Below, piece by piece: positions 1 through 11,395 of a stretch of 64,000 nt of DNA. The position numbers and the translations under genes were made by a program. The notes under the pieces were generated by a model, which worked only from the letters and a program-made list of their open reading frames with translations, had not been told where the DNA came from and did no database searches. Source of the stretch: Allokutzneria sp. A3M-2-11 16 (lineage in GTDB: Bacteria; Actinomycetota; Actinomycetes; Mycobacteriales; Pseudonocardiaceae); NCBI RefSeq assembly GCF_024213555.1, contig NZ_JANAVO010000009.1, positions 124,001-188,000 on the forward strand. Direction: 5' to 3'. The first letter of the stretch is position 1; the number at the start of each line of letters is the position of its first letter.

Positions 1-3000
1 CCTTGCAGTGGCCGTCCGGGGCCAGCCCGCGCTGCCTGCTGAACACGACGAACGAGTGCGGGTTGGACATGACCGTGACGCCACCCGCCAGCGCGAGCGA
101 ACACTCACCCGTCAGCAGCGACCGCGCGGCGAGGTGCAGTGCCACCAACGACGACGAGCAGGCGGTGTCGACGGAGATCGCGGGCCCTTCCAAGCCGAAC
201 GTGTAGGACACCCGGCCGGAGAGAACGCTGCTGGAGGTGCCCGTGGCGAGGAAGCCCTCGACGTCCGTGGGGGCACCGGCCGGACCCGAGGAGTAGTCGC
301 TGTAGGAGACCCCGGCGAACACACCGGTCGAGCTGCCGCGCAACGAGGCCGGGTCGATCCCGGCCCGCTCCATCGCCTCCCAGCAGACCTCCAGCAGCAC
401 CCGCTGCTGCGGGTCCATGGCCAGCGCTTCCCGTGGCGAGATGCCGAAGAAGCCGGCGTCGAACTCCCCGGCGTCGTGCAGGAAACCGCCCGCGCTGACG
501 TAGGAGGTGCCCGGCCGGTCCGGATCGGGGTGGAACAACGACTCCAGGTCCCAGCCGCGATCGGCCGGGAACCCCGAGATCGCGTGCTCGCCCGCGGTGA
601 CCAGGCGCCACAGGTCCTCCGGCGAGCCGACCCCGCCGGGGTACCGGCAGCTCATCGCCACGATCGCGATCGGCTCGTCCGCGGGCCGCGGGTCACCGGC
701 GGGCTCCGGCGGCCGCGGATCGGCCGAGCCGTCGAGCAGTTCCGCACGGAGGTAACCGACCAGCGCGATCGGTGTGGGGTAGTCGAACAGCAGCGTCGAC
801 GGCAGGCGCAGCCCTGTCGCGGTGCTCAGGCGGTTGCGCAGCTCGACCGCCGTCAACGAGTCGAACCCGATGTCCAGGAAGCCCCGGTCGGCCGTCACGT
901 TCGCCGGCGTGAGGTGCCCGAGCACGACGGAGACGTGCGTCCGCACCAGGTCCAGCAGCGACCGGTCCTGCTCGGGCCCGGCCAGCGCGGAAAGTTCTCG
1001 GCTGAGCGAGAGGCCCTGGACCTCGGCGTCCCGGGCGGTAGGACGAGCGGTGGGCCGGGCGGGGCGGGCCAGTCCGTGCAGCAACGGGGAAAGCGCGCGC
1101 AGCCGCGGGATGTCCAGCTTGACCGGGACGGCCACGGCCTCGCCCACGGCGTGTGCCAGATCGAAAAGCTCGGTCCCCTCCTCGGCGGTGAGCACGGCGA
1201 CCCCGGACTCGCTCGTCCTGGCCAGATCGGCTTCGGTCAGCGCGCTGCCCATGCCTTCGGCCCACAGCCCCCAGGCCAGCGACTGACCGACGAGACCGCG
1301 CGCGCGGCGATGCTGCGCGAGTGCGTCCAGAAAGCCGTTCGCCGCGGCGTAGTTGGCCTGGCCGGGGCTCCCGAGCAACCCGGCCGCCGAGGAGAACAGC
1401 ACGAACAGTGACAGGTCGAAGCCTTCGGTCAGCTCGTGCAGGTGCCACGCGGCGTCGATCTTCGGCCGGAGCACCCGATCGACCCGTTCCGGGGTCAATG
1501 CGGTGATCACCCCGTCGTCGAGCACACCGGCGGCGTGGACCACCCCCGTCAGCGGATGCTCGGCGGGAATCGCCCGCAGCACAGCGGAAAGCTCCGCCCG
1601 ATCGGCGGCGTCACAGGCGAGGACGGTGGCACTGGCGCCGAGTTCGGCGAGTTCCGCGACAAGCTCGGCCGTGCCCGGTGCTCCGGGCCCGCGCCGACTG
1701 GTCAGCAGCAGGTTCCGCACACCGCGCCCAGCGACCAGGTGCTTCGCGACGATGCTCCCCAGTCCTCCGGTGCCACCGGTGACCAACACGGTCCCCGCCG
1801 GGTCCAGCGGCTTGTCGATGGTGAGCACGACCTTGCCGATGTGCTTGGCCTGGCTGACAAAACGGAAGGCCTCGGGGGCGCTGCGCACCTCCCACGTGGT
1901 GATGGGCAACGGTCGCAGGACGCCTTGTTCGAACAGCTCGACCAGCTCGGCCCACATGCCCGCGACGCGGTCCTGAGCGGCTTCCACCAGGTCGAAAGCC
2001 CGGTACTCGATGCCGGCAGGCAGCTCATCCCGCGAGCGGATGTCGGTCTTGCCCATCTCCAGGAACCGGCCGCCACGGGGCAGCAGCCGCAGCGACGCGT
2101 CGACGAACTCGCCGGCGAGGGCGTTCAGCACGACATCGACGCCGCGACCGTCCGAAGTGGACATGAAGGTCCGCTCGAAGTCGACGGTGCGGGAGGAGGC
2201 GATGTGCGCGTCGTCCAGCCCGGCCGCGCGCAGCACGTCCTGTTTCCCTTGGCTGGCCGTACCGAAGACCTCCGTTCCGAGGTACTGGGCGATCTGGACG
2301 GCCGCCATGCCGACGCCCCCGGCCGCGGCGTGGATCAGCACCGACTCACCCGCGGTCAGCTCACCGAGATCCCTGAGCGCGTAGTAGGCGGTGAGGAACA
2401 CCATCGGCACCGACGCGGCCTCTTCGAAGGACCACTCGGCGGGCACCCTGGTGAGCAGCGGCCGATCGATGACCGCGACCGACCCGATGCCGCCGGGCGC
2501 CAAGCCCATGACCCGGTCCCCGACCGCCAGGTCGGCGACCTCGGAGCCGACCTCGATCACCACCCCGGCGGCCTCGTTGCCGAGCGCACCGGCATCCCCG
2601 GGATACATGCCCAGCACGTTGAGCACATCGCGGAAGTTCAGCCCCGCCGCGCGCACGGAGACCCTGACCTGTTTGGGGGACAACGGTTCCATCGCGTCAG
2701 GGGCAGGTTCCAGACGCAGGTGGTCGAGGGTCCCCTTGCCCGACATCCCCAGCCGCCAAGCACCGGCCGACGGCAGTGACATCCCACCGGCCGTGGCCGA
2801 TGCCAGGCGCGGCACGAAGACCTCGCCGTCGCGGAGCGCGAGCTGCGGCTCCCCGGAAGCGACCGCGGAGGCGACCAGCTCACCGGGACCACTGCCGTCC
2901 ACGAGCACGAACCGGCCCGGGTGCTCCGCCTGTGCGACGCGCAGCAGGCCCCACACCGCTGCACCGGCGAGGTCGGAAATGTCCACATCGGACTCCAGGG

Positions 3001-6000
3001 CGACCGCGCCCGTCGTGCGCACGACCAGCTTCGTGTCTGTGGAACGCTCGTCGGCAAGGAAGTCTTGGACGGTCCGCATGACCTCCTTGACGGTCGTGTG
3101 CGCGGCGTCGACCGGATCGCGTGCGCCGTCCGTGCCCGCCTCGATCAGCACGATGTCGGACGCGGTGGCGGCCGAGACCGGCAACGGCGTCCACTCGATG
3201 CGGAACAGTGGGTTCCGGCCGGTTCTCGTCTGGAGCCGCTCGGCGGAAGTCTCTCGCAGTACCAATGACCTCACCGACATCACCGGCGCTCCGGCACCGT
3301 CGGCGATCTCCAGCGACACCGCGCCGGTGCCGCTGGGCCGCACGCGAACCCGCAGTGACGTCGCGCCGGAGGCGTGCAGGGAGACGCCGTTCCACGCGAA
3401 CGGCAGCAACGCCCCGGTCAAGCTCGTCGGGTGCAGTGCGGAGTCGAGGAGCACGGGGTGCAGGCCGAAACCGGACACGCTCCCGCGCAACTGCTCCGGG
3501 AGTGCGACCTCGGCGAAGACGTCATCTCCATGGCGCCAAGCGGAACGCAGCCCGCGGAAGAGCCCGCCGTAGACGAGCCCGTCCCCGGTAAGGCTGTCGT
3601 ACAAGCTCTCCAGGGACAGCTCTTGAGCACCCGTGGGCGGCCACTCGGTCGGCGTGAACGAAGGCGCGACCGCGTTCGGTGCCAGTGCTCCGGTGGCGTG
3701 CTGGGCCCAGTCCTGAACGCCCTGTTCGCGGGAGTGCAGGTGCAGCGAACGCCTGCCGGACTCGTCGGCCGGGCCGACCCGGAGCTGGAGCTGGACCGCG
3801 CCCGTCTCCGGCAGCGTCAGCGGAGCATGCAGGGTCAGCTCCTCCAGCTGCGCGCAGCCCGCTTCGTCGGCGGCGCGCACGGCCAGCTCGACCAGCACCG
3901 CGCCCGGCACCACGATTCGGTCCAGCACAACGTGATCAGCCAGCCACGCGTGCGTCGCCAGGGAGATCTGCCCGGTGAGCAGGAAGCCCTGAGCGCCGGC
4001 GAGCGGCACCGTCGCGCCGAGCAGCGCGTGCCCGGCCGCACCGAGCCCCGCAGCGGGGAGACTGCCCGCCGCGGCCGAGCCGGTGAGCCAGAAATGCTGG
4101 TGCTGAAAGGCATACGTGGGCAGATCGACCAGGAACGCGTCGTCACCGAAGAACGCTGTCCAGTCCACTGTGGACCCGCGTTCCTGAGCCCGCAGCACCG
4201 CCGCGACCAGCTCCGGCTCCTCCGCGCGCCCCTTGCGCGTTGCCGGGCGGAACACCACGTCGGCCTCGGCTGGGAGGCAGTCCCGGCCCATCGCGGACAG
4301 CACACCGTCCGGCCCCAGTTCGAGGAACGTGGTGACGTTCTGCGCGGCCAGGCCACGAATGCCGTCGCAGAAGCGCACGGTCGCGCTGACGTGCCGCAGC
4401 CAGTACTCCGGCGAGCAGATCTGCTCCGCCGTGGCGAGTTCACCGGTCATGCAGGACATGATCGGAATGCGCGGCGGGGAGAACTTCACGAGGTTGGCGA
4501 CGGTGTCGAACTCGGCCAGCATGTCCGCCATCAGCGGCGAGTGGAACGCATGACTGACGTTGAGCCGGGTGGCCTTGCCGCCCTTCTCCTGCCGGCGCGA
4601 CGCGATCGCGAGCACCACGTCCTCCGCGCCCGAGATCACCACCGAGGAAGGCCCGTTGATCGCGGCGATGCTCGCCCGGTCCTCGTGCCCGAGCAGCAGG
4701 GTTCGCGCCTCCTCCTCGGTGGCCGACAGGGACACCATCGCCCCACCCGCGGGCAGCTCCTGCATCAACCGGCCGCGGGCGGCGACCAGCATCGCCGCAT
4801 CCTCCAGCGAGAACACCCCGGCCACGTGGGCCGCGGCGATCTCGCCGACGGAGTGACCGCAGACGAAGTCCGGCCGCACGTCCCAGGACTCCAGGAGGCG
4901 GAACAGCCCGACCTCCATGGCGAACAGCGCGGGCTGCGCGTACGCGGTCTGATCGAGCAGCGAGTCCCCTTGTGCGAAAAGCACTTCCAGCAACGGCCGG
5001 TCGAGCTGGAGATCAAGATACCCGCACGCCTCGTGGACGGCGCCGGCGAAGACGGGGAACCGCCGATACAGCTCGAGTCCCATCGACGGACGCTGAGCGC
5101 CCTGGCCGGTGAACAGGAACGCGCTCCGGCCACCCCCGGCGACCGTGATCTCGGTATCGCCCGCCGCCACCGCGTCCAGTCCGGCGAGCAGTTCCTCCCG
5201 GTTCCGCCCGACCACGCCGGCCCGGTGGCGCAGTGCCGCGCGCGAGGTCGCCAGCGAGAACCCGACGTCGATCGGCCGCAACGCGGGATCGGCGGTCACG
5301 AAGGACCGCAACCGCGCGGCCTGTTCCCGCACCGCCTCCTCGGTCCTTCCCGACACCAGCCACGGAGTGACCGCGGTCGCGGCCGACGGTCGCTCCGGCT
5401 CCGAACCGGCGACGTGTTCCAGGATCACGTGGGCGTTCGTGCCGGAGATGCCGAAGGAGGAGACCGCGGCCCGGCGCGGGCGATCGGTCTCGGGCCAAGG
5501 CCGCGCTTCGGTCAGCAGGGCGACCTCCCCGGCGGACCAGTCCACGTACGTGCTCGGCCGGTCCACGTTGAGCGTCCTCGGCAGCACCCCGCCGCGCATC
5601 GCCATGATCATCTTGATCATGCCCGCCGCGCCCGCCGCGGCCTGGGTGTGCCCGATGTTGGACTTGATCGAGCCCAGCCACAGCGGCGCCGGACGGTCCC
5701 GCCCGTAGGTCGCCAGCAGCGCCTGCGCCTCGATCGGGTCGCCCAGCCTGGTGCCGGTGCCGTGCGCCTCCACCACGTCGATGTCCGAAGTGGACAGACG
5801 GGCGTTGGCGAGCGCCTGCCGGATCACCCGCTGCTGGGCCAGCCCGTTCGGGGCGGTGAGGCCGCTGGAGGCACCGTCGGAGTTGACCGCGGTGCCCCGG
5901 ACGATCGCCAGCACCGGATGGCCGTTGCGGCGCGCGTCGGACAGCCGCTCGACGACGAAAATCCCGGCGCCCTCACCCCAGCCGGTGCCGTCGGCCGCGT

Positions 6001-7003
6001 CGGCGAAGGGCTTGCACCGGCCGTCCGGCGCCAGCCCCCGCTGCCGGGAGAAGGTGGTGAACGCGCCCGGCGAGCTGATCACCGCGACGCCGCCGGTCAG
6101 CGCGAGGTCGCATTCCCGCGAACGCAGCGACTGGGCGGCGACGTGCAGCGCCACCAGCGAACCGGAGCACGCGGTGTCCACGCTCAGCGCGGGCCCCTCC
6201 AGGCCGAACGCGTAGGCGACGCGACCCGCCACCACCGACTCCGAGGTGCCGGTCATCAGGTGTCCCTCGAAGCCTTCCGGCGACTCGGGCAGCGGCGGGC
6301 CGTAGTCCTGGTGGCTCACCCCGATGAACACGCCGCAACGACTGCCCCGCAACGAGATCGGGTCGATCCCGGCCCGTTCCACGGCCTCCCAGGCCACCTC
6401 CAGCACCAGTCGCTGCTGCGGGTCCATCGCGGTCGCCTCGCGCGGGGAGATGCCGAAGAACTCCGCGTCGAACAGCGCCGCCTCGCGCAGGAATCCGCCC
6501 GCCCGGACGTAGCTCTTGCCGGTCTTGTCCGGATCGGGGTCGTACAGGTCGTCCAGGTCCCAGCCACGATCGGCCGGGAACCCGGTGATGGCGTCGATCT
6601 CGGCGGATACCAGGCGCCAGAGCTGCTCGGGAGAGTTCGCGCCCCCGGGGAAACGACAGCCGATGCCCACGACCGCGATGTCGGCGTCCGCGCCGGCATG
6701 CGCGGGCTCGGGCTCGGCGAACTCCTCTGCCGAGCCGGTGTGCAGATGGCGGGCCAGCAGCGCCGGGGACGGGTGGTCGAACACGATCGTGACCGGCAGG
6801 GCCAGGCCGGTCGCGGCGCACAGCCTGGCGTGCAGCTCGACCGAGGCCATCGAGTCGAACCCCAGCTCACGGAACGGCCGGTCGGCGTCGATGCTCGGCG
6901 GCGCGTTCCGGGCCAGGTCGCGGAGCACGGCGGCCGTCGTGGCGAGCACGAGGTCCAGCACCCGCGTGGGTCCGTCGGCGGAAAGGTCACCGAACTCGCT
7001 CAT
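1..7003 (-). CDS. Modular type I polyketide synthase, C-terminal part beyond window
   Basis: Start ATG at 7003 follows GGAGGA. At least 2334 residues are read without a stop to the left edge, so the gene is partial at its 3' end. Domains in order: an N-terminal ACP (GFDSM near residue 50); KS (DTACSGSL near 277, HGTGT, SNIGH); AT (GHSVGE near 715, HAFHS near 820, the malonyl-CoA signature); DH (near 1026); ER (NADPH loop [15 protein letters not shown] near 1560); KR (GGTGGLGS near 1740, LDD of a B-type KR, Tyr in QANYAAAN); ACP (GFDSL near 2048); and the start of a second KS (DTACSSS near 2280). It therefore encodes one fully reducing malonyl module plus the next module. The leading ACP implies a starter loaded in trans. 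The DH motif reads [10 protein letters not shown], with Asp where HxxxGxxxxP has Gly. The product is unknown. Confidence 0.95.
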   Translation of the reverse strand, partial: MSEFGDLSADGPTRVLDLVLATTAAVLRDLARNAPPSIDADRPFRELGFDSMASVELHARLCAATGLALPVTIVFDHPSPALLARHLHTGSAEEFAEPEPAHAGADADIAVVGIGCRFPGGANSPEQLWRLVSAEIDAITGFPADRGWDLDDLYDPDPDKTGKSYVRAGGFLREAALFDAEFFGISPREATAMDPQQRLVLEVAWEAVERAGIDPISLRGSRCGVFIGVSHQDYGPPLPESPEGFEGHLMTGTSESVVAGRVAYAFGLEGPALSVDTACSGSLVALHVAAQSLRSRECDLALTGGVAVISSPGAFTTFSRQRGLAPDGRCKPFADAADGTGWGEGAGIFVVERLSDARRNGHPVLAIVRGTAVNSDGASSGLTAPNGLAQQRVIRQALANARLSTSDIDVVEAHGTGTRLGDPIEAQALLATYGRDRPAPLWLGSIKSNIGHTQAAAGAAGMIKMIMAMRGGVLPRTLNVDRPSTYVDWSAGEVALLTEARPWPETDRPRRAAVSSFGISGTNAHVILEHVAGSEPERPSAATAVTPWLVSGRTEEAVREQAARLRSFVTADPALRPIDVGFSLATSRAALRHRAGVVGRNREELLAGLDAVAAGDTEITVAGGGRSAFLFTGQGAQRPSMGLELYRRFPVFAGAVHEACGYLDLQLDRPLLEVLFAQGDSLLDQTAYAQPALFAMEVGLFRLLESWDVRPDFVCGHSVGEIAAAHVAGVFSLEDAAMLVAARGRLMQELPAGGAMVSLSATEEEARTLLLGHEDRASIAAINGPSSVVISGAEDVVLAIASRRQEKGGKATRLNVSHAFHSPLMADMLAEFDTVANLVKFSPPRIPIMSCMTGELATAEQICSPEYWLRHVSATVRFCDGIRGLAAQNVTTFLELGPDGVLSAMGRDCLPAEADVVFRPATRKGRAEEPELVAAVLRAQERGSTVDWTAFFGDDAFLVDLPTYAFQHQHFWLTGSAAAGSLPAAGLGAAGHALLGATVPLAGAQGFLLTGQISLATHAWLADHVVLDRIVVPGAVLVELAVRAADEAGCAQLEELTLHAPLTLPETGAVQLQLRVGPADESGRRSLHLHSREQGVQDWAQHATGALAPNAVAPSFTPTEWPPTGAQELSLESLYDSLTGDGLVYGGLFRGLRSAWRHGDDVFAEVALPEQLRGSVSGFGLHPVLLDSALHPTSLTGALLPFAWNGVSLHASGATSLRVRVRPSGTGAVSLEIADGAGAPVMSVRSLVLRETSAERLQTRTGRNPLFRIEWTPLPVSAATASDIVLIEAGTDGARDPVDAAHTTVKEVMRTVQDFLADERSTDTKLVVRTTGAVALESDVDISDLAGAAVWGLLRVAQAEHPGRFVLVDGSGPGELVASAVASGEPQLALRDGEVFVPRLASATAGGMSLPSAGAWRLGMSGKGTLDHLRLEPAPDAMEPLSPKQVRVSVRAAGLNFRDVLNVLGMYPGDAGALGNEAAGVVIEVGSEVADLAVGDRVMGLAPGGIGSVAVIDRPLLTRVPAEWSFEEAASVPMVFLTAYYALRDLGELTAGESVLIHAAAGGVGMAAVQIAQYLGTEVFGTASQGKQDVLRAAGLDDAHIASSRTVDFERTFMSTSDGRGVDVVLNALAGEFVDASLRLLPRGGRFLEMGKTDIRSRDELPAGIEYRAFDLVEAAQDRVAGMWAELVELFEQGVLRPLPITTWEVRSAPEAFRFVSQAKHIGKVVLTIDKPLDPAGTVLVTGGTGGLGSIVAKHLVAGRGVRNLLLTSRRGPGAPGTAELVAELAELGASATVLACDAADRAELSAVLRAIPAEHPLTGVVHAAGVLDDGVITALTPERVDRVLRPKIDAAWHLHELTEGFDLSLFVLFSSAAGLLGSPGQANYAAANGFLDALAQHRRARGLVGQSLAWGLWAEGMGSALTEADLARTSESGVAVLTAEEGTELFDLAHAVGEAVAVPVKLDIPRLRALSPLLHGLARPARPTARPTARDAEVQGLSLSRELSALAGPEQDRSLLDLVRTHVSVVLGHLTPANVTADRGFLDIGFDSLTAVELRNRLSTATGLRLPSTLLFDYPTPIALVGYLRAELLDGSADPRPPEPAGDPRPADEPIAIVAMSCRYPGGVGSPEDLWRLVTAGEHAISGFPADRGWDLESLFHPDPDRPGTSYVSAGGFLHDAGEFDAGFFGISPREALAMDPQQRVLLEVCWEAMERAGIDPASLRGSSTGVFAGVSYSDYSSGPAGAPTDVEGFLATGTSSSVLSGRVSYTFGLEGPAISVDTACSSSLVALHLAARSLLTGECSLALAGGVTVMSNPHSFVVFSRQRGLAPDGHCK

Positions 7004-7220
7004 CCCGCACTCCTCCAATCAGCACAAGTTCACCGAAAACGTGCCCGCGAGCGTACTTCAGGTAATTCCATCAACCGTCCTCGAACGCTCCACCGCCACG
7101 GAACCACGAAAGCGGGACGAAATGAATCGGCAATGGACGAGGAATGGATGGAGACGGTTGCCCGGAAGCACACAGCTCTTTAGTGTTCGCTTCTGCGAAA
7201 TGTGCCGGAAAGGTAGTCCG
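7004..7220. promoter_or_regulatory. Divergent promoter region
   Basis: This 217-bp gap separates the minus-strand PKS from the plus-strand acyltransferase-like gene and must carry promoters for both. It is richer in A+T than its flanks. I could not identify convincing -10/-35 boxes or the heptamer direct repeats expected of a SARP site. The plus-strand frame is open back to an ATG at 7122, but that start has only a weak ribosome binding site. Confidence 0.5.
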
Positions 7221-8177
7221 ATGACTGAACAGCGTGTGGCGATCGCGTTCCCGATGATCGGGCCGACGAGCTTCGCCGAGGTCGGCCGGTTCATGGCGAT
7301 CAACCCGTTCGCCCGGCGCCGCGTGGCACTGGCCAGTGCGGCGCTCGGCTACCCCGTGCTCAGCGCCTTCCAGCGCACGGAGGACGGCTACACCGAGATC
7401 TCCCAGGTCGCGTTCGTGATCAACTCACTCGCGGCGGCCGACTGGGCGGAGGCGGCGCTCGGCATCACCCCGGAGATCTGCGTCGGCCCGAGCTTCGGCG
7501 GGCGGGCGCTGGCCGCCTACTCCGGGGCCCTGCCCTTCGAGGACGTCATCCGGCTCACCGCCGAACTGGCCCGGGAGGAGCTGGACCACTTCGCCGCCGG
7601 GCCGAGCGCGGCGACGACCAGCGTCAGCCAGCTCATCGTCCGCACACCGGAAGAGGCGCTGAACGACGTGCTCGGCAAGATGACCGAACGCGGCGAATGG
7701 CAGGAGATCTCCGGCTACTTCGACCACGACGTCCATCTGGTCAGCATGCACGAAAACTGCTTGGAGTCGTTCAAGAAGGAAATTCGCGCGCATGGCGGTT
7801 ATGCGCTGACCACGTTTCAGCCCGCCGTGCACTCCCATGTTCTCGAACCGTTGCGGGAACACTACCGAAACACTGTCTACGCACGGTTCAGCATTGGCGC
7901 GCCAAGAATTCCGACGATCTCCGACCTGGACGGCGCCCTCATCGAGACCGCGGATCGGATGCGATCCACGCTGGTGGACTCGGTGACCCGGCCGGTCCAC
8001 TGGGGCCGGGTGACGAAGACGTTGCTGGAGCGGGGAATCACTACGATCTGCGTCGCGGGGCCCGACCACCTCGTGCACCGGCTCAGCTCGCTGCGCGCGA
8101 ACTTCGAGCTCATCCCGGCGGGCCCGGACGAGGCGACGCGTCCCGTTCCTTCGCCGCGACACCGGGCCGGCAGCTAG
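7221..8177 (+). CDS. Discrete acyltransferase-like protein with altered GHSxGE motif
   Basis: This 318-residue protein has the malonyl-CoA:ACP transacylase (FabD/trans-AT) layout. The nucleophile motif reads GPSFGG rather than GHSxGE, so the Ser is kept but the neighbouring His is Pro and the Glu is Gly. Further on, AVHSHVLEP aligns with the AFHSPLMEP segment and keeps the catalytic-type His. ATG 7221 was chosen because AAGG lies about 8 bases upstream. Discrete ATs in polyketide loci either load acyl groups in trans or act as editing acyl hydrolases; which applies cannot be told here. The gene is transcribed against its neighbours, divergent from the PKS. Its TAG stop overlaps the stop of the converging condensation gene (shared CTAG at 8174-8177). 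Confidence 0.75.
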   Translation: MTEQRVAIAFPMIGPTSFAEVGRFMAINPFARRRVALASAALGYPVLSAFQRTEDGYTEISQVAFVINSLAAADWAEAALGITPEICVGPSFGGRALAAYSGALPFEDVIRLTAELAREELDHFAAGPSAATTSVSQLIVRTPEEALNDVLGKMTERGEWQEISGYFDHDVHLVSMHENCLESFKKEIRAHGGYALTTFQPAVHSHVLEPLREHYRNTVYARFSIGAPRIPTISDLDGALIETADRMRSTLVDSVTRPVHWGRVTKTLLERGITTICVAGPDHLVHRLSSLRANFELIPAGPDEATRPVPSPRHRAGS

Positions 8178-9757
8178 CTTCCCTTTACCGCGGTCAGGAT
8201 TCGCACCATGGCCGGGACGACGTCCGCCACACCGGAGCGCGTCGCGTCGCCGAACTGGGAACGCGCGTGCAGCGAGAGATCTCCGGCATGGGTGACGATG
8301 GCCTGCAAGCAGAACCCGGGAGCCGGATAGACGTAGAGCTCGTCGGCGTGCTCCACCGCGAGCCCGTCGAGCCGGAAGTCCCTCTCCAGCCGGTTGTCGA
8401 ACATGTCGAAGTAGGCACTGGGCCGGGCGTAACCGTCGAGATGACGGCTCGGCTCCAGCTCCTCGGTCAGGGCCCAGAACGGCAGCGAACCACGGCGCGC
8501 CAAGGCACGCACCTCCTGCTGCACCCGCCGCACCAGCTCAAGGTAAGGCACGTCCGCTGCGGCGCCGCAGCGCACGAGCGAGGTGTTCGCGAGCCACCCC
8601 ACGATGTCGAACGACTGCGGATACGGCCGGTTGGCCACCGACACCAGCACGCTGTTCACCGCCCCGCCGAGGAACCCGATGCTCTCGGCCAGCGCCTTGA
8701 CGTAGGCGGCGAGCACACAGGAGTACGGCGTCGCCTCCGCGGCTTGGACGGCGTGCGCGAGCGCGGGGCCGATCACGTCCCGGGGAACGACCTCGTGCCA
8801 TTCCTCGTCGACGACCTCGGCCGGGCACGGCGCGTCGTACTCCCCCGAGGGAACCAGAGCGGGCAGCGGCGCGGCGGGGTCGAGATGATCACGCCACTCG
8901 GTCAGCAGGTCCTTGTGCTCACCGTTGTCGATCAGCTCCCACTGCCAGTCCGACCAGTCGTAGAAGGTGGGCTCCCGCCGATCGGTGTCCGGCGTCCGCC
9001 CGGCCGCGAGGTCGTTGTACGCGGCGGCGAACTCCTGCTCGAACAGGTTCGTCGACAGGCCGTCGGCCAGCAGGTGGTCGAGGACGAACACGAGGGCGCT
9101 CGTCCCCTGCGCGAACCGGACGACGCCGATCCGCCAGCACGGCCCCCGGTCGAGCGCGAACGGGCGGGTCCGGAGCTCGTGGATCACCTCGCGGGCCACC
9201 GGGTCACTGACGTCCCGCGCGTCCGGCAGAACTGTCTCGATCAGCTCGACCTCGACGGACTCGAGGACGCGCACCTTGTTCGGTGAGGGAAAAGCGGAAC
9301 GCAAGACGTCGTGACGCGCGCTGAGCGCCTCCATCGCGGTTCTGACGTGAGCCAGCTCCAGCGAGCCCGATGCGACGTACATGTTGGACACGTGCTTGAT
9401 CGAACGGCGCCCGGAACGCCGCAGCTCGCGCTGATCACGTTGCAGCCGCCGGCGTTGCAGCAGCGACGTCCGCGCCTCGGAACGCGGCCCTTTCGCCGCG
9501 ATGTGGCCGGGACTCGCGTTCGGCGACGACGTGTCGCCGACCCGCTCCAGGAAGATCTCTTCCATCTTCCGCACCGTGCGGCTGCGCATCACCTCCTCGT
9601 AGGTGAGGAAGACTCCGTGCCGCTTCGCCACGACGGCGATGAAGTGCGCGACGGACACCGAGGAGGCCCCGACGTCGAAGATGTCGGTGTCGACGTCGAT
9701 CGAGCGGCCGGTGACGCTCTGCCACGCCTCTTGGACGTGCGAGACCCGTGTGGTCAT
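8174..9757 (-). CDS. Carrier protein-condensation didomain NRPS protein
   Basis: This 527-residue protein starts with a carrier domain (DVGASSVS; phosphopantetheine Ser is probably residue 33). A condensation domain fills the rest. The HHxxxDG motif reads DHLLADG: the first His is Asp, while the second, catalytic His (residue 228) and DG are kept, so activity is plausible. No adenylation domain is present, so the carrier must be loaded in trans or by another protein. ATG 9757 was chosen because the carrier fold begins just after it. It is last in a minus-strand unit with the TIR-like gene (20-bp gap) and the SARP regulator. It probably transfers or condenses an acyl chain made by the neighbouring PKS; this role is inferred from context. 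Confidence 0.85.
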   Translation of the reverse strand: MTTRVSHVQEAWQSVTGRSIDVDTDIFDVGASSVSVAHFIAVVAKRHGVFLTYEEVMRSRTVRKMEEIFLERVGDTSSPNASPGHIAAKGPRSEARTSLLQRRRLQRDQRELRRSGRRSIKHVSNMYVASGSLELAHVRTAMEALSARHDVLRSAFPSPNKVRVLESVEVELIETVLPDARDVSDPVAREVIHELRTRPFALDRGPCWRIGVVRFAQGTSALVFVLDHLLADGLSTNLFEQEFAAAYNDLAAGRTPDTDRREPTFYDWSDWQWELIDNGEHKDLLTEWRDHLDPAAPLPALVPSGEYDAPCPAEVVDEEWHEVVPRDVIGPALAHAVQAAEATPYSCVLAAYVKALAESIGFLGGAVNSVLVSVANRPYPQSFDIVGWLANTSLVRCGAAADVPYLELVRRVQQEVRALARRGSLPFWALTEELEPSRHLDGYARPSAYFDMFDNRLERDFRLDGLAVEHADELYVYPAPGFCLQAIVTHAGDLSLHARSQFGDATRSGVADVVPAMVRILTAVKGS

Positions 9758-9777
9758 CTCATTCCTCCCATGACTCG

Positions 9778-11358
9778 CTAGCCGATCGACCAGATCGGAG
9801 CGGCGATTCCAGCCTTTTCCCGGCGCACCGCGAGCGCGCTCCACAGGGCCGGGTGCACGGACACGACCCAGCCCGGGTCAAGCAACCAGTCGCCGGGGCT
9901 CCGGCTCTCGACGTCGACCTGCCGTGCTTCCTCGACGCTGCTCGCGGATCGCCAGTCCCACACGAACAGTGCGCCATCGGCGGCGGCGCGCACGAGCAGC
10001 GCCACGGTCGCGGCCTCCGGCGCCCCGAGGGAGGCGGCGCGCTCGACCACGGCCCTCGGGCTGACCATGCTGTCGGAGCCGTTGAGCGAGTTGACGAACG
10101 CCTGGACGTCCGCCGAACTGCTCTCCGTGCTCCAGGACGTCGAGAACTCGCGCAGAACCGCCCGGGAGACCGATCGCTCGGCCGCCAGGAAATCGGTCTC
10201 CAGCATGCGTTCGCGGCCGTCGGCGACCGCCCGCATCGCGGTCTCCCGGATGATCGAGGAGGCGGTGCTCCGGCCGGGCAGGCACCGGTTGCGCAGGAAG
10301 GTGAAGATCGGCTCACCGGCCACGGAGGAGTCGGAGAACGCGGTCCACATGCGCGGCAGGTCCGCCGTGCTGACCCCCAGGTGCGCGGCGAGCTGCGTTT
10401 GCAGTGCGCCTTCCGCGGGGTCCTCGTCCACCAGGAAGAAGTCCTTGAGGTCCTCGGCTCTGCTCTCGGTGGCCTCGTCGACGACGGGCTCGCGGCGGAG
10501 GTCCGCGACGGCCCGCAGGAACGGCGAGATCAGCTCCGGCACCAGGAAGGGGTTGTCGTACTCGAGAACGAGGTCGCTGTAGTCGACCGGATGCCACCGC
10601 CTCCCCTCCTGGAGCAGCAGGGTGGGCAACCCGGCACCCGTGGCCACGCCGGCCAGGAACACGCAGCGCGCGTTGTGCTCGTGCGCGCCCGCGCGTCGTT
10701 CGTCGATCATGTGCACCGCGACGCCGCAGCTGTCCGCGACCTTCGTCAACAGCGACCTCAGCGAAGAGACGTGATCGAGTGACTCCGCGGTGACATCGGC
10801 CCGCCGCAGCGCCCGGCCCAGTTGGACCCGTCCCTCGACGGCGTGCGGGCTGTCCAGCAGGATCAGCTCCGGCCGCCGTCCCGGCGCAGCCTCCCGGACC
10901 GGCGGCAGCGGACGCGCCACCGGGACGCTGTCGCGCAGCTTCGCGACCAGCTCGTCGGAGTTGCGGAACTCGACACAGCCCAAAGAGTTGAGCCAGCCGA
11001 CCATCTTCAGGCAGCTCGCCCCGTTCACGTCGAAGGTGCCGTCCCGGATCGGCACCACGGCGACCCCGCGGCCGAGCGCGTAGCCGATCTCGAAGAGGAC
11101 GTTGGTGTTGAACGAGGTCACCTCGGCGACGACGGTGGCCGAGCCCGCGATCTCCTCGGCGATGTGCGGGAAGATCTCGACGCCCTGGGTCGGCATCTCC
11201 TTCCACAGGAACCACTCGCGGTCCGGCGACAGCCGGCGCAGCCGCGCGACCGAGCTCTCCAGAGTGGTGGCGACGATCCGCGGGCGCGACGGGTAGATGA
11301 AGGTGATGCGGGGCCGTCCGCGGTTGTCCGACGGCAAACGGGATCGATCGTCGTTCAC
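9778..11358 (-). CDS. Protein with tandem TIR/nucleoside deoxyribosyltransferase-like units
   Basis: This 526-residue protein starts at GTG 11358 (AGGTGG upstream). Residues about 10-130 resemble the nucleoside 2-deoxyribosyltransferase/TIR-like NAD-hydrolase fold. TVVAEVTSFNTN is followed by NVLFEIGYALG near residue 85-95, whose Glu is the catalytic-type residue of the family. Residues about 155-260 look like a second copy with the corresponding segment ARCVFLAGVATGAGLP, in which the Glu position is Leu, so this copy looks inactive. The C-terminal half (about 290-526) matches nothing I recognise. Proteins of this fold cleave nucleosides or NAD, often in defence. Here the gene sits between a SARP regulator and a condensation protein. 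It could act in signalling, self-protection or tailoring; all are inference. Confidence 0.6.
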   Translation of the reverse strand: MNDDRSRLPSDNRGRPRITFIYPSRPRIVATTLESSVARLRRLSPDREWFLWKEMPTQGVEIFPHIAEEIAGSATVVAEVTSFNTNVLFEIGYALGRGVAVVPIRDGTFDVNGASCLKMVGWLNSLGCVEFRNSDELVAKLRDSVPVARPLPPVREAAPGRRPELILLDSPHAVEGRVQLGRALRRADVTAESLDHVSSLRSLLTKVADSCGVAVHMIDERRAGAHEHNARCVFLAGVATGAGLPTLLLQEGRRWHPVDYSDLVLEYDNPFLVPELISPFLRAVADLRREPVVDEATESRAEDLKDFFLVDEDPAEGALQTQLAAHLGVSTADLPRMWTAFSDSSVAGEPIFTFLRNRCLPGRSTASSIIRETAMRAVADGRERMLETDFLAAERSVSRAVLREFSTSWSTESSSADVQAFVNSLNGSDSMVSPRAVVERAASLGAPEAATVALLVRAAADGALFVWDWRSASSVEEARQVDVESRSPGDWLLDPGWVVSVHPALWSALAVRREKAGIAAPIWSIG

Positions 11359-11395
11359 TGTCCACCTGCCTTCTCGGCGTTTCTCGGAAGAGGGT

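Noticed and set aside
3374-7183. Open reading frame of about 1270 codons on the plus strand across the PKS
   Set aside because: Shadow of the minus-strand PKS, whose AT, DH and KS motifs are unmistakable.
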